Shown: in pieces, positions 42,645 to 51,090 of the stretch
How positions within the stretch are numbered: the first letter of the stretch is position 1
Layout: every line of letters starts with the position of its first letter
Source: Lachnospiraceae bacterium
GTDB lineage: Bacteria; Bacillota; Clostridia; Lachnospirales; Lachnospiraceae
Direction of reading: 5' to 3'
Assembly: GCA_021772075.1 (NCBI GenBank)
Contig: JAETNQ010000001.1
Location: 115,508-179,507, forward strand
Length of the DNA: 64,000 bases
Translations under genes and position numbers: made by a program
Notes under the pieces: generated by a model
Database searches by the model: none
Seen by the model: only the letters and a program-made list of their open reading frames with translations
What the model was told of the DNA's origin: nothing

Positions 42645-44771
42645 ATGGACATAAACAAGTTTCGTGAAATAGGATATGACCAGATATATATTGCCACAAT
42701 GAAACCTCTGTTGGATAAGAAAGCACTGTTCAGCGATATGACAGGAGATTATGTATGCCCGCCGGAGCCGAGCGCATATGGGGAAGTGACAATAAAGTTC
42801 CGCACAAAGAAAAATAATGTGGATAAAGTATATTTGGTATGTAATAATGAGAAGCATTTGATGCTGAAAACGGAAACGGATAGTCTTTTCGATTATTATA
42901 GCCAGCGGATACAGCTGGAGGACAGGGAAATTGTTTATTACTTTGAAATACATGCGGGGAAGGCGGTTTGTTATTTTAATCACTGCGGTCCGAGGAAAGA
43001 GGCGGTCAGGGAGTGTGATTTCCGGCTGATACCTGGATATAAAACACCCGACTGGGCGAAGGGGGCGGTCATGTATCAAATATATGTGGACCGTTTTTAT
43101 AATGGAGATCCGTCAAATGATGTACTGACGGATGAATACAGGTATATCGGCGCTAATACGGTGAAGGTAGAAGACTGGAACAAGTATCCGGATGCCATGG
43201 GAGTGCGTGAGTTTTACGGCGGGGATTTGCAGGGGGTTCTGGATAAAATGGATTACTTACAGGATCTCGGCATCGACGTAATTTATTTTAATCCGCTATT
43301 TGTATCTCCGTCGAACCATAAATATGATATCCAGGATTATGATTATATCGATCCCCATTTTGGAAAAATTGTAATGGATGAGGGGGAATTGCTGCAGCCG
43401 GGGAAGGAAAACCGTTTTGCCACAAGATATATTAACCGGGTCAGCAATAAAGCGAATCTGGAAGCAAGCAACGAACTGTTTGCAGAAGTAGTGAAAGAAG
43501 CCCACAGGAGGGGAATGAAGGTTATTCTGGACGGTGTATTCAATCATTGCGGTTCCTTTAATAAGTGGATGGACCGGGAGCGGATCTATGAATATGCGGA
43601 AGGATATGAGAAAGGGGCTTATGTGGAGGAAGGAAGTCCATATCATAATTACTTTTCTTTTCATCATAGGGAATCTTGGCCTTATAATCAGAGTTATGAC
43701 GGGTGGTGGGGGCATGATACGCTGCCCAAACTGAATTATGAGGGTTCTAAAGATTTGTTTGAGTATATCATGCATATTGCCAGGAAATGGGTATCCCCGC
43801 CTTACAATGCGGATGGATGGAGGCTGGATGTAGCGGCGGATCTGGGGCATTCGCCGGAGTATAACCATTATTTTTGGAAGGAATTTTACAAAACGGTAAA
43901 ACGGGCAAATCCGGATGCCGTAGTGCTGGCAGAGCATTATGGAAATGCCAGGGAATGGATGAACGGGAAAGAATGGGATTCCATCATGAATTATGATGCC
44001 TTTATGGAACCGGTGACATGGTTTTTGACAGGTATGCAGAAGCACAGCGATGATTTCAGGGAAGATATGCTGGGGAACGCGGACAGCTTCTGGGATTCCA
44101 TGCGCTATAACGGGGCGAATATGACGATGCCTTCCCTTTATATGGCAATGAATGAACTTTCCAACCATGATCATTCCCGCTTTTTGACAAGGACGAATCA
44201 TTTTGTCGGGAGAACGAATTCCCATGGGCCGGAAGCGGCGAATAATAATGTGAATAAGGCTGTTTTGCGGGAAGCTGTCGTCATTCAGATGACATGGCCG
44301 GGAGCGCCTACGATTTATTATGGGGATGAGGCCGGCGTTACGGGATTCACTGATCCGGATAACAGGCGGACTTACCCATGGGGCAGGGAAGACAAGGAGC
44401 TGGTTCGTTTCCACAAGGATATGATTGCCATTCACAAGGGGAACAGGGAGTTTCTGACCGGATCTTTAAAATATATGGAGGGCGAACATAACGTTATCGG
44501 ATATGGCAGATTTAATAAGGAAGAACAATCCGTTATTTTGGTAAATAATAATGATTATGAGATCACAAAGGAACTGGCGGTATGGTATCTTGGAATACCG
44601 AAAGCAGGGACTATGAAGCGTCTGATGCTGACCACTTGGGAGGGATATACGACGGAAGAGGAGGAATATCCTATTGTGTCAGGAAGAGTGAAGGTGACGA
44701 TGCCGCCTGTTTCGGCGATCGTGCTGAAGCATCGGGCAGACGGGGAAAAGAGATTTTTGGATTTCCAGTAG
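42645..44771 (+). CDS. GH13 alpha-glucan hydrolase (neopullulanase/cyclomaltodextrinase-like)
   Basis: A 708-residue intracellular enzyme with no signal peptide, which cleaves alpha-1,4 or alpha-1,6 glucose links. The N-terminal 130 residues form a CBM34-like beta domain. The barrel begins with GAVMYQIYVDRFYNGDPSND, then DVIYFNPLFVSPSNHKYD and VILDGVFNHCG. The nucleophile Asp is in DGWRLDVAAD near 395, the acid Glu in VLAEHYG near 429, and the stabilising Asp in SNHDHSRF near 508. A beta-sandwich closes the protein. The exact substrate, maltodextrin, cyclodextrin or pullulan, is not set. The start at 42645 follows AGGAG. Confidence 0.9.
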   Translation: MDINKFREIGYDQIYIATMKPLLDKKALFSDMTGDYVCPPEPSAYGEVTIKFRTKKNNVDKVYLVCNNEKHLMLKTETDSLFDYYSQRIQLEDREIVYYFEIHAGKAVCYFNHCGPRKEAVRECDFRLIPGYKTPDWAKGAVMYQIYVDRFYNGDPSNDVLTDEYRYIGANTVKVEDWNKYPDAMGVREFYGGDLQGVLDKMDYLQDLGIDVIYFNPLFVSPSNHKYDIQDYDYIDPHFGKIVMDEGELLQPGKENRFATRYINRVSNKANLEASNELFAEVVKEAHRRGMKVILDGVFNHCGSFNKWMDRERIYEYAEGYEKGAYVEEGSPYHNYFSFHHRESWPYNQSYDGWWGHDTLPKLNYEGSKDLFEYIMHIARKWVSPPYNADGWRLDVAADLGHSPEYNHYFWKEFYKTVKRANPDAVVLAEHYGNAREWMNGKEWDSIMNYDAFMEPVTWFLTGMQKHSDDFREDMLGNADSFWDSMRYNGANMTMPSLYMAMNELSNHDHSRFLTRTNHFVGRTNSHGPEAANNNVNKAVLREAVVIQMTWPGAPTIYYGDEAGVTGFTDPDNRRTYPWGREDKELVRFHKDMIAIHKGNREFLTGSLKYMEGEHNVIGYGRFNKEEQSVILVNNNDYEITKELAVWYLGIPKAGTMKRLMLTTWEGYTTEEEEYPIVSGRVKVTMPPVSAIVLKHRADGEKRFLDFQ

Positions 44772-44834
44772 GAAATGTATTACGGAGTCTGCCGGGAAAG
44801 TATTTGCTGATATTCGTAGAAAATATGGTGTATG

Positions 44835-44999
44835 ATGTTTGAGGTAGTTATTTCAAAACAGGCAAAAGCGGATTTGGAGGGAATTTACGAGTATATTGCG
44901 ATTACGTTGCTTTCACCTCAGAATGCAGTTGGACAGCTTGTGCGCCTTGAACAAAAAATTATGGAGCTTGATCAGATGCCTATGTGGAAGAGCAGCTGA
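44835..44999 (+). pseudogene. Truncated RelE/ParE-family toxin
   Basis: The 54-residue frame MFEVVISKQAKADLEGIYEYIAITLLSP continues as QNAVGQLVRLEQKIMELDQMPM, the first half of a RelE/ParE toxin. It then ends at WKSS. The second half, which holds the catalytic Arg/Tyr strand, is missing, and no antitoxin gene is adjacent. An internal deletion or frame loss is likely. Confidence 0.7.
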
Positions 45000-45043
45000 A
45001 GCCAAGATAATCTGTTGCTTATGAAAACGTGTGGATGTCAGTG

Positions 45044-45072
45044 AAAGAGGGGGGTAAAATCCCCCTCTTTCG
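45044..45072. terminator. Strong symmetrical hairpin
   Basis: GAAAGAGGGGG and CCCCCTCTTTC form a perfect 11-bp stem with a 7-base loop. It sits between the RelE remnant and the reverse-strand BlaI/BlaR1 operon end. No long T-run follows on either side. Confidence 0.6.
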
Positions 45073-45100
45073 TAGTACCATAAGCTAATTCGTAAAACAA

Positions 45101-45352
45101 CTATGCTTTTGTCCAATAAGGATCTTCCCATCTGCCATAGGTGTACGACCATAAACGTTTATAAAGCACTCCGTTAATTTCCATATATTGATATCCCGTT
45201 ACATTAGCGCGGGGAACTATTTCGCTGTCAGAAGTTGCAGAACAGGGAATAATTTGAGCGCTAAAATAAGCAGGGTTGGCATATGCAATATTTAACGATA
45301 AAGTAACTTGGGCGATAAAGCCTAAAATAAATAATAATTTTTTGTTTTTCAT
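45101..45352 (-). CDS. Small secreted protein of the BlaI/BlaR1 operon
   Basis: An 83-residue product with a clear signal peptide: MKNKKLLFILGFIAQVTLSLNIAYA, with likely cleavage after AYA at about residue 25. The mature part is about 58 residues with one Cys and many Tyr/Trp near the end (YKRLWSYTYGRWEDPYW). I do not recognise a family. It is the last gene of the blaI-blaR1 transcript, 16 bases after the peptidase. It could be the output of the system, an inhibitor or a sensor peptide. Confidence 0.7.
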   Translation of the reverse strand: MKNKKLLFILGFIAQVTLSLNIAYANPAYFSAQIIPCSATSDSEIVPRANVTGYQYMEINGVLYKRLWSYTYGRWEDPYWTKA

Positions 45353-45368
45353 AGCATATCTCTCCTAA

Positions 45369-46511
45369 TTAGTTAGTTTTTTCAATGATTGACAAGTCCG
45401 AAAAAGATTCATCAAAGCATTCTAGATAAATATATGGCTCATTATTAAAGTAAATTACGTAACTATCCTCCTTTCTTATGATATAAGAATTTTCTTTGGT
45501 GAACTCTGGAGTCTGAATTTCAGAAGCAGGAACATCAAAGTATGGCAAGACCATAAAAAAATACGAGGCAAAGAATGTCGTTGCTATTATAAAAGCCGAT
45601 AAACCGCAAAGCATTTTCGATTTCTTACGTTTTCCGGTAATAAACCGGAAACGTTTGGAAAGCGAATTTTTATCGGGACTTAAAAAGTGGATAGACTGAC
45701 TTTTCTTTTTATCCTGCCGTTGGCCGAGTTCGCTCAAAAGACAAGCCAGATATTTAGCCTTTAAGTGGTCGTTGAATCCAGTGGTGGCGTATTCGTCACA
45801 GCTAATCTCAATGATAGATGTGACAGATGCATTATAAAGCGAGACCAATGGATTCCACCAGAAAACAGCGGCTAAAAGATTATTAAAAAGTTTTAACCAG
45901 TTCGATCTGCTTTTAAAATGATAAAGTTCGTGTGCCAATATAAAATAAAGTTCTTCGTCCGAATAATCGATAGAGGGCAGACATATCGTCTGCTTGAAAA
46001 ATCCGAATTCGAACGGGCTGTCAACAAATTTGTTCCGTATGATTCTGGCTGAAAACTTAAAATTATTTTTTTCCTGTATGTATGCCAGTATCTTTAACGT
46101 TCTTATGTCGCGGGATGATGAAATGTATTTTAAACGCACATATAAGTTATAGTAGGTACTGACTACTTTCAGGCATTTCAAAATCGATATGAAAGAAAGC
46201 CAGAACGAAAGCAGGGTGGCCATATGAATGGAAATATGGAGGCCAAAAACAGGAAACGGCAAGCTGAGTATTTCTGCTCTGAAAAACTGAATGATAGAGG
46301 GGAGAAACTTGCTGACCTGGATGAAATTTGTCCTGTCTACAATTTCAAAGGGGAAGAGCAGCCTTGCCAGAAGGAAAGGAACGGCGAAAAAATAAATGGT
46401 GTTCGTTATTGTCCCTCTGATCACAAGCTTTTCCAAAAAGAAGCAAAGGATAATTAAAATGCATGCTCCGATAATGCTGTTAATTACGGAATAAACATTA
46501 ATATCGAGCAT
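45369..46511 (-). CDS. BlaR1/MecR1-type M56 metallopeptidase sensor
   Basis: M56 sensors cross the membrane several times and, on sensing a signal, cut their partner repressor BlaI. The 380-residue protein has four N-terminal helices and a cytosolic zinc peptidase with HELYH (HExxH). The downstream Glu ligand is in SIIEISCDEYA. A fifth helix lies near residue 310. The outside C-terminal part is only about 55 residues, with no penicillin-binding domain, so the signal is unlikely to be a beta-lactam. The repressor gene precedes it by 33 bases. Confidence 0.88.
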   Translation of the reverse strand: MLDINVYSVINSIIGACILIILCFFLEKLVIRGTITNTIYFFAVPFLLARLLFPFEIVDRTNFIQVSKFLPSIIQFFRAEILSLPFPVFGLHISIHMATLLSFWLSFISILKCLKVVSTYYNLYVRLKYISSSRDIRTLKILAYIQEKNNFKFSARIIRNKFVDSPFEFGFFKQTICLPSIDYSDEELYFILAHELYHFKSRSNWLKLFNNLLAAVFWWNPLVSLYNASVTSIIEISCDEYATTGFNDHLKAKYLACLLSELGQRQDKKKSQSIHFLSPDKNSLSKRFRFITGKRKKSKMLCGLSAFIIATTFFASYFFMVLPYFDVPASEIQTPEFTKENSYIIRKEDSYVIYFNNEPYIYLECFDESFSDLSIIEKTN

Positions 46512-46544
46512 GAAAATCCACCTCGGTATCCTTTGGAAATTAGA

Positions 46545-46928
46545 TCAATGCTCTTCTACCCATTCTTCTATTTCTTTGATTAAAGCATCCGAATTTTGGG
46601 AATGGCTGCAAAAATAAGACAGCATATTTCCAATATTCATTTTTTTATCTGAGTCTGTAAAAATGGATTGGAACTGCATATTGGAATATTCGAGCAGGGA
46701 AATATTGGCTGTGAATATTCTGCTGGGTGCTTTGACAGTGCGGATGTTGCCAACCACTTTTATAAATTGCTTTTTCAGTAATTTGTTCAATAACGGATAA
46801 AGCGAATTAAAGGACCATGTTTTCTCTTGAGAAAGATGAATAATTTCGGCAGCGGTAAGAGGCTTGTCGTATTGCCAGAAAATCTTCATTATTTCAAATT
46901 CTTTTGAAGTGAGATGTACAAATTTCAT
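46545..46928 (-). CDS. BlaI/MecI/CopY-family repressor
   Basis: The 127-residue protein has the winged-helix LTSKEFEIMKIFWQYDKPLTAAEIIHLSQ, then SFNSLYPLLNKLLKKQFIKVVG, followed by a dimerisation half. BlaI proteins hold the operon off until the partner peptidase cleaves them. It leads a three-gene operon with the M56 sensor and a small secreted protein. A matching operator overlaps its promoter at 46974-46986. Confidence 0.88.
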   Translation of the reverse strand: MKFVHLTSKEFEIMKIFWQYDKPLTAAEIIHLSQEKTWSFNSLYPLLNKLLKKQFIKVVGNIRTVKAPSRIFTANISLLEYSNMQFQSIFTDSDKKMNIGNMLSYFCSHSQNSDALIKEIEEWVEEH

Positions 46929-46971
46929 GAATGTCCCCTATAAAATTGACTAGTGGCTTATATATCTTATA

Positions 46972-47001
46972 ATAATACAGTGTATTCTATTGTTTTGTCA
47001 A
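46972..47001 (-). promoter_or_regulatory. blaI promoter and TACA/TGTA operator
   Basis: On the reverse strand TTGACA (47001-46996), an 18-base spacer and TATTAT (46977-46972) form a good promoter. AATACA and TGTATT with one base between (46974-46986) overlap its -10. This matches the TACA/TGTA half-sites of BlaI/MecI operators and indicates autoregulation. Confidence 0.75.
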
Positions 47002-47020
47002 TAATAATTATAATTAAATA

Positions 47021-47091
47021 TTGACATTTTATATCATAACTGATAAATTTTAAAATATACATTGTATTTTTATCTAATGTATATTTTAAAA
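47021..47091 (+). promoter_or_regulatory. Promoter and 16-bp-arm palindrome before the LytTR gene
   Basis: TTGACA at 47021-47026, a 17-base spacer and TAAATT at 47044-47049 form a promoter. Overlapping the -10 and covering the start point, TTTTAAAATATACATT (47048-47063) and AATGTATATTTTAAAA (47076-47091) are perfect 16-bp arms around a 12-base gap. The repeat could be an operator, or an RNA hairpin at the very 5' end. Confidence 0.75.
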
Positions 47092-47157
47092 AAGAGGATC
47101 AGGGGATAGTATAAAGTTCAGAAAATAGTGGAAAACAGGACGAAAATGGGGGTAGAC

Positions 47158-47886
47158 ATGATAAAGGTTGCCATATACAGCGATCAGGCTGCAACTGCAG
47201 GACAGATCGAAAGGCTGATATTCGATCTTTGCCGGACAAAAGGGATTCCGGCAGAAACGGAAGTTTTCCATAGTGAAATTACGTTGAAGAAAGAAATAGA
47301 AGGGGGAGCAGGATATGATCTGTTGTATCTGGATTTTCCGGCAAAGAGCAAAAAGGGAGTCATAGCGGCTGGGAGGATACGGAAGCTGGATGAAAATGTA
47401 TTGATTATTTATATATCGGAGTATGATAGATATATGATAGAGTTATTTCGCTTTAATATTTTTGCTTTTATTAAGAGGCCGATAGATTTCCAGGCTTTTA
47501 GCGAATTATTTCTGGAGGCGAACCAAAGGATCTGTAAGAATAACTTTTATTTTATGTTTCATTATAAAGGCGAGGAATATAAACTTCCATGTAAGGAAAT
47601 CTTGTATTTTGAGAGCGCTGGAAAAAGAATCCGGGTAAACCTGAAGGGCGGGGATAAGGAGATATTTGTAGGGAAATTGTCCGATGTGGCAGAGAGGCTG
47701 GAAACGGGTAAGATTCCTTTTTTGCGGATTCATCAGTCTTATCTGGTAAATTATTATTGGATCAGATCCAGATCGAAGACAGGGGTTACTTTATATGACG
47801 GGACGAAACTTCCGGTCAGCGGGGAGCGGAAGAAAAAGTTTGGGTTTGCTTATGAGAGGCTTTTGGAAGAGGGGAGTCATTTTTAA
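47158..47886 (+). CDS. LytTR-family response regulator
   Basis: The 242-residue protein has a receiver-like domain (YDLLYLDFPAKSKKGVIAAGRI) whose phospho-acceptor Asp is probably LDF near residue 64. A LytTR DNA-binding domain follows, with KLPCKEILYFESAGKRIRVNL and FLRIHQSYLVNYYWI. No sensor kinase is next to it. The start at 47158 follows GGGGGT. Its stop overlaps the stop of the convergent AraC gene by three bases. Such regulators control bacteriocin, virulence or cell-wall genes; the target here is unknown. Confidence 0.88.
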   Translation: MIKVAIYSDQAATAGQIERLIFDLCRTKGIPAETEVFHSEITLKKEIEGGAGYDLLYLDFPAKSKKGVIAAGRIRKLDENVLIIYISEYDRYMIELFRFNIFAFIKRPIDFQAFSELFLEANQRICKNNFYFMFHYKGEEYKLPCKEILYFESAGKRIRVNLKGGDKEIFVGKLSDVAERLETGKIPFLRIHQSYLVNYYWIRSRSKTGVTLYDGTKLPVSGERKKKFGFAYERLLEEGSHF

Positions 47887-48740
47887 GTCAGGATGCCTAC
47901 GCCGTTTTCATTCCGCCATTGTCTTGGCGAAATGCTGTATACATTTTTAAAGGCTCTTGAAAAGTGCAGTTGGTTCGGATAACCGACTGCATTTCCTATG
48001 TCCGCGATTGACAGTTTCGTCAGCTTTAGCAGTTCGGCAGCTTTGGACATGCGGTAGGAAATAAGAAATTCCTGGGGGGATTTTCCCATGTGTTCATGAA
48101 AAATTTTTCCAAAATAACTGCGGTTCAGGCCGCAGGAAGCGGCGATATCTTCCACGGAGATATTGTTCTGGAAGTTCTGCTCGATATAGGATACCGCTTC
48201 TTTTACATAGAAATCCCGAAGGCTGTTGCCCGGGCGGTTTGGGATAGAAGTGGAAGAGCGGATAAAGCTGTCAATGAAGAGGTGGAGATGCCCTATCAAA
48301 TGAAAAGAGGACGCTTCCTTATGATTGACAATATACAGCATTTCTGATTTCATCGTTTCCGCAATGTCTTTATAGCGCGCTTTATAGATCGGCTGGTCGC
48401 GGCTGATGCCTGCCAGGTCGATCGCTTCTTTCGCACGAAGTCCGTCGAATTCCAGCCATGCATATTCCCAGGGAATCTCATGGTCGGCGATGTAAGTCGA
48501 TATCTGGTGGGGAAACAGCATGAATCCCTGCCCGCTTTTGATCTGGTAGGTGACGGATATGCCTTGGCTGTTTTCTGCGATTAATGTGCCTGTGCCGGAA
48601 AGGCATAAATGAAAAAGATAATGGTTTCTGGCGGCGGGACCAAAGGAATGGGAGGGATCGCACTGTTCCCAGCCAAACTGGTATAAGCCTAAATCTATAA
48701 AATTTTCACTCGGAAAAACGGAAAAAATTACTTCGCTCAT
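47883..48740 (-). CDS. AraC-family regulator of the alpha-galactoside locus
   Basis: The 285-residue protein has an N-terminal cupin-like sugar-sensing domain (HYLFHLCLSGTGTL, SGQGFMLFPHQISTYIAD, PWEYAWLEFDG). Two helix-turn-helix units end it: ISVEDIAASCGLNRSYFGKIFHEHMGKSPQEFLI and SIADIGNAVGYPNQLHFSRAFKNVYSISPRQWR. The architecture matches MsmR/RafR activators. The start at 48740 follows AAAGGAG. It is divergent from the ABC transporter and alpha-galactosidase genes, so it most likely switches them on with melibiose or raffinose. Confidence 0.9.
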   Translation of the reverse strand: MSEVIFSVFPSENFIDLGLYQFGWEQCDPSHSFGPAARNHYLFHLCLSGTGTLIAENSQGISVTYQIKSGQGFMLFPHQISTYIADHEIPWEYAWLEFDGLRAKEAIDLAGISRDQPIYKARYKDIAETMKSEMLYIVNHKEASSFHLIGHLHLFIDSFIRSSTSIPNRPGNSLRDFYVKEAVSYIEQNFQNNISVEDIAASCGLNRSYFGKIFHEHMGKSPQEFLISYRMSKAAELLKLTKLSIADIGNAVGYPNQLHFSRAFKNVYSISPRQWRNENGVGILT

Positions 48741-48779
48741 AAGTCGCTCCTTTGCTTCGTATATTTTATTATATACCAA

Positions 48780-48909
48780 AATGCTAGTTGATTTCAAATA
48801 AATGGCCTAAAAATAGCATAAAGGAATAAAATATGCGAAATCATGATATTTATAGGTAGCATATTGGTATGTTAAAATACAATTATCAAAATAGGGAAGG
48901 AGAAATGCT
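48780..48909 (+). promoter_or_regulatory. Divergent control region of the alpha-galactoside locus
   Basis: This stretch lies between the AraC gene and the transporter operon. ATGCTA (about 48781) and TAGCAT (about 48815, again about 48857) recur as inverted and direct copies and could be activator half-sites. TTAAAAT near 48872 is a candidate -10 about 35 bases before the binding-protein start. A strong -35 is missing, as expected for an activated promoter. Confidence 0.4.
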
Positions 48910-50196
48910 ATGAAAGGGAAAAGGATAAAATGCTTGGGACTTGCAATATGCTGTATGGCGGCATCATTGCTTGCCAGCGGATGCGGGGCTTCTGCCAATG
49001 ACGGAAAAATAGAAATTGAAATCGTCCAGTATAAGCCGGAAGCGGCAAATTACTTTAAAACAGTGGAAGACGAATTCAATGCAACGCACGACAATATACA
49101 TTTAACAATCAGTTCCCCTAACGATGCAATGACCATTTTAAAAACAAGATTTATCAGGGAGGATTATCCGGACATTATAGGAATTGGCGGCGATATTAAT
49201 TATTCCTATTTTGTGGATGCGGAGATTTTGGCGGATATCTCGGATTACAACGGGCTTCAGAATATTAACCAGGGATATCTGGATATTGATGAGGCGTTAG
49301 AGCTCGTCCCGACAGAAGGGACATTCGCGGTGCCTTACGTTGCGAACGCGGCCGGGATCCTGTATAACCGCGATATGTTCGAAGAACATGGATGGAAGAT
49401 ACCGGAAAACTGGGATGAGTTAATTGCTTTATGCGATACCATCCAGGCAGAGGGAGTCCTTCCGTTCTATTTTGGATTTAAGGATACATGGACCTGCCTG
49501 GCGCCATGGAACTCTATGGCGGTAGACCTTTCGCCGGCAGATACGACAAAGCAGGTAAACAAAGGGCAGACAACGTTCTCCAAAGAATACAGGGAGATAT
49601 CTGAAAAGTATCTGGAGCTTTTAAAATATGGGCCGGACGATCCGTTCGCCTATGGATATAACGATGCATGTACTGCTTTTGCGAGAGGGGAATCCGCGAT
49701 GTATCCGATCGGAAGCTATGCGGCTCCCCAGATATTGTCCGTCAACCCGGATCTGAAGCTGGACTCCTTCGTTATGCCGGCAAGCGATTCCAAAGACGGC
49801 AATACGCTGAATTCCGGCGTTGACCTTCAGTTTTGCGTAATGGCGGAATGCAAGAATAAAGAAGCAGCTTATGAAGTGCTGGATTTCCTCTTCGCCGATG
49901 AGAATATCCAGAAATACATCGATGCCCAGACGGCGATTCCTTGCAAAAACGGCGAATTCAAACTGCCTTCTATATTGGACGGAATGACGGAATACATAAC
50001 GAGCGGAAATATGAAAGACTACCAGGATCACTATTATCCGTCTGAAATGGCAGTAGATGCACAGATACAGACTTTCCTGCTGAATAAAGACGTGGATGCT
50101 TTCTTGACAAAATTCGATAACGACTGGCCGAGGTATAACAGGGATATTATCCGCCTGGTACAGGAATATGAAAAACAGCATGGGAATGCGAATTAG
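48910..50196 (+). CDS. Sugar ABC transporter, substrate-binding lipoprotein
   Basis: The 428-residue binding protein starts with a signal peptide and lipobox LLASGC, with Cys25 as the lipid anchor. The family-1 solute-binding fold shows IEIEIVQYKPEAANYFKTVEDEFNATH, then FAVPYVANAAGILYNRDMFEEHGWKIPENWDELIALC and GESAMYPIGSYAAPQI. It delivers an oligosaccharide to the two permeases that follow. The neighbouring alpha-galactosidase suggests raffinose-family sugars or melibiose. The ribosome binding site GGGAAGGAG is strong. Confidence 0.93.
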   Translation: MKGKRIKCLGLAICCMAASLLASGCGASANDGKIEIEIVQYKPEAANYFKTVEDEFNATHDNIHLTISSPNDAMTILKTRFIREDYPDIIGIGGDINYSYFVDAEILADISDYNGLQNINQGYLDIDEALELVPTEGTFAVPYVANAAGILYNRDMFEEHGWKIPENWDELIALCDTIQAEGVLPFYFGFKDTWTCLAPWNSMAVDLSPADTTKQVNKGQTTFSKEYREISEKYLELLKYGPDDPFAYGYNDACTAFARGESAMYPIGSYAAPQILSVNPDLKLDSFVMPASDSKDGNTLNSGVDLQFCVMAECKNKEAAYEVLDFLFADENIQKYIDAQTAIPCKNGEFKLPSILDGMTEYITSGNMKDYQDHYYPSEMAVDAQIQTFLLNKDVDAFLTKFDNDWPRYNRDIIRLVQEYEKQHGNAN

Positions 50197-50211
50197 GAAA
50201 GGAGAAGAGCT

Positions 50212-51090
50212 ATGAAAGAAGTGATGAAAAATGAAAGAAAAAGAACTTTTTTATTGATCACGATTCCGATTTTGGCATTGTTTGTCTGCTTTAACACCAT
50301 TCCGCTGATTCGCGGCGTGATCTACAGCTTTACGAATTTTAAAGGATTTGGGAAATATAATTGGGTCGGCTTCCAGAATTACCTCGATCTGTTTACGGAC
50401 GCCCGTGTGGGAAAATCTTATTGGTTTACCTTTAAGCTGGCGATTGTATCAACGATTGTCACCAATGTGATCAGCCTGATCCTGGCGCTTGGCCTGAACA
50501 GCAAGATAAGGGCAAAAAGCTTTTTCCGGGGGGCCTATTTCCTGCCGAACATATTGGGAGCATTGGTAGTCGGCTATATTTTCAATTACTTTTTCACTTA
50601 TATACTTCCTGCGGCAGCGCAGATGATCGGAATCAAGGGATTGAGCACGAGTATCCTTTCCAATCCAAGCGCCGCATGGATCGGGATCATGGTAGTATGC
50701 GCATGGCAGGCGATCGCGATGAATACGATCATTTATATTTCCGGGCTTCAGACGGTGCCTGAGGATGTATATGAAGCCGGCGGACTGGACGGGGCGACCG
50801 GCTGGAAGCAGTTCCGGTATTTGACTTTCCCGCTGATTATACCGTTCTTTTCTATTAATATGGTTTTGTGCGTGAAAAACTTCCTGATGGTATTCGACCA
50901 GATCATGGCTTTGACAAAGGGAGGCCCGGCGCAGAGTACGGAATCCATTTCCTATCTGATTTATAATAACGGTATGTCAGGCGGACAGTTCGGGTTCCAG
51001 AGCGCCAACGCAGTTGTATTCTTTATAGTAATTGTAATTGTTTCTGTGGCACAGATGAAATTTTCCAGCAGTAAGGAGGAGCAGCTATGA
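50212..51090 (+). CDS. Sugar ABC transporter permease, MalF-type
   Basis: The 292-residue protein has six transmembrane helices. The EAA loop, where the ATPase docks, reads EDVYEAGGLDGATGWKQFRYLTFPLIIP. It pairs with the next permease to form the channel. The last bases overlap the next start as ATGA, so the two subunits are made in step. No ATPase gene is in this locus; a shared MsmK-type ATPase from elsewhere must serve. Confidence 0.93.
   Translation: MKEVMKNERKRTFLLITIPILALFVCFNTIPLIRGVIYSFTNFKGFGKYNWVGFQNYLDLFTDARVGKSYWFTFKLAIVSTIVTNVISLILALGLNSKIRAKSFFRGAYFLPNILGALVVGYIFNYFFTYILPAAAQMIGIKGLSTSILSNPSAAWIGIMVVCAWQAIAMNTIIYISGLQTVPEDVYEAGGLDGATGWKQFRYLTFPLIIPFFSINMVLCVKNFLMVFDQIMALTKGGPAQSTESISYLIYNNGMSGGQFGFQSANAVVFFIVIVIVSVAQMKFSSSKEEQL

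Noticed and set aside
43296..44435. 379-codon frame on the reverse strand
   Set aside because: Antisense shadow of the GH13 enzyme, whose catalytic motifs are all intact on the other strand.
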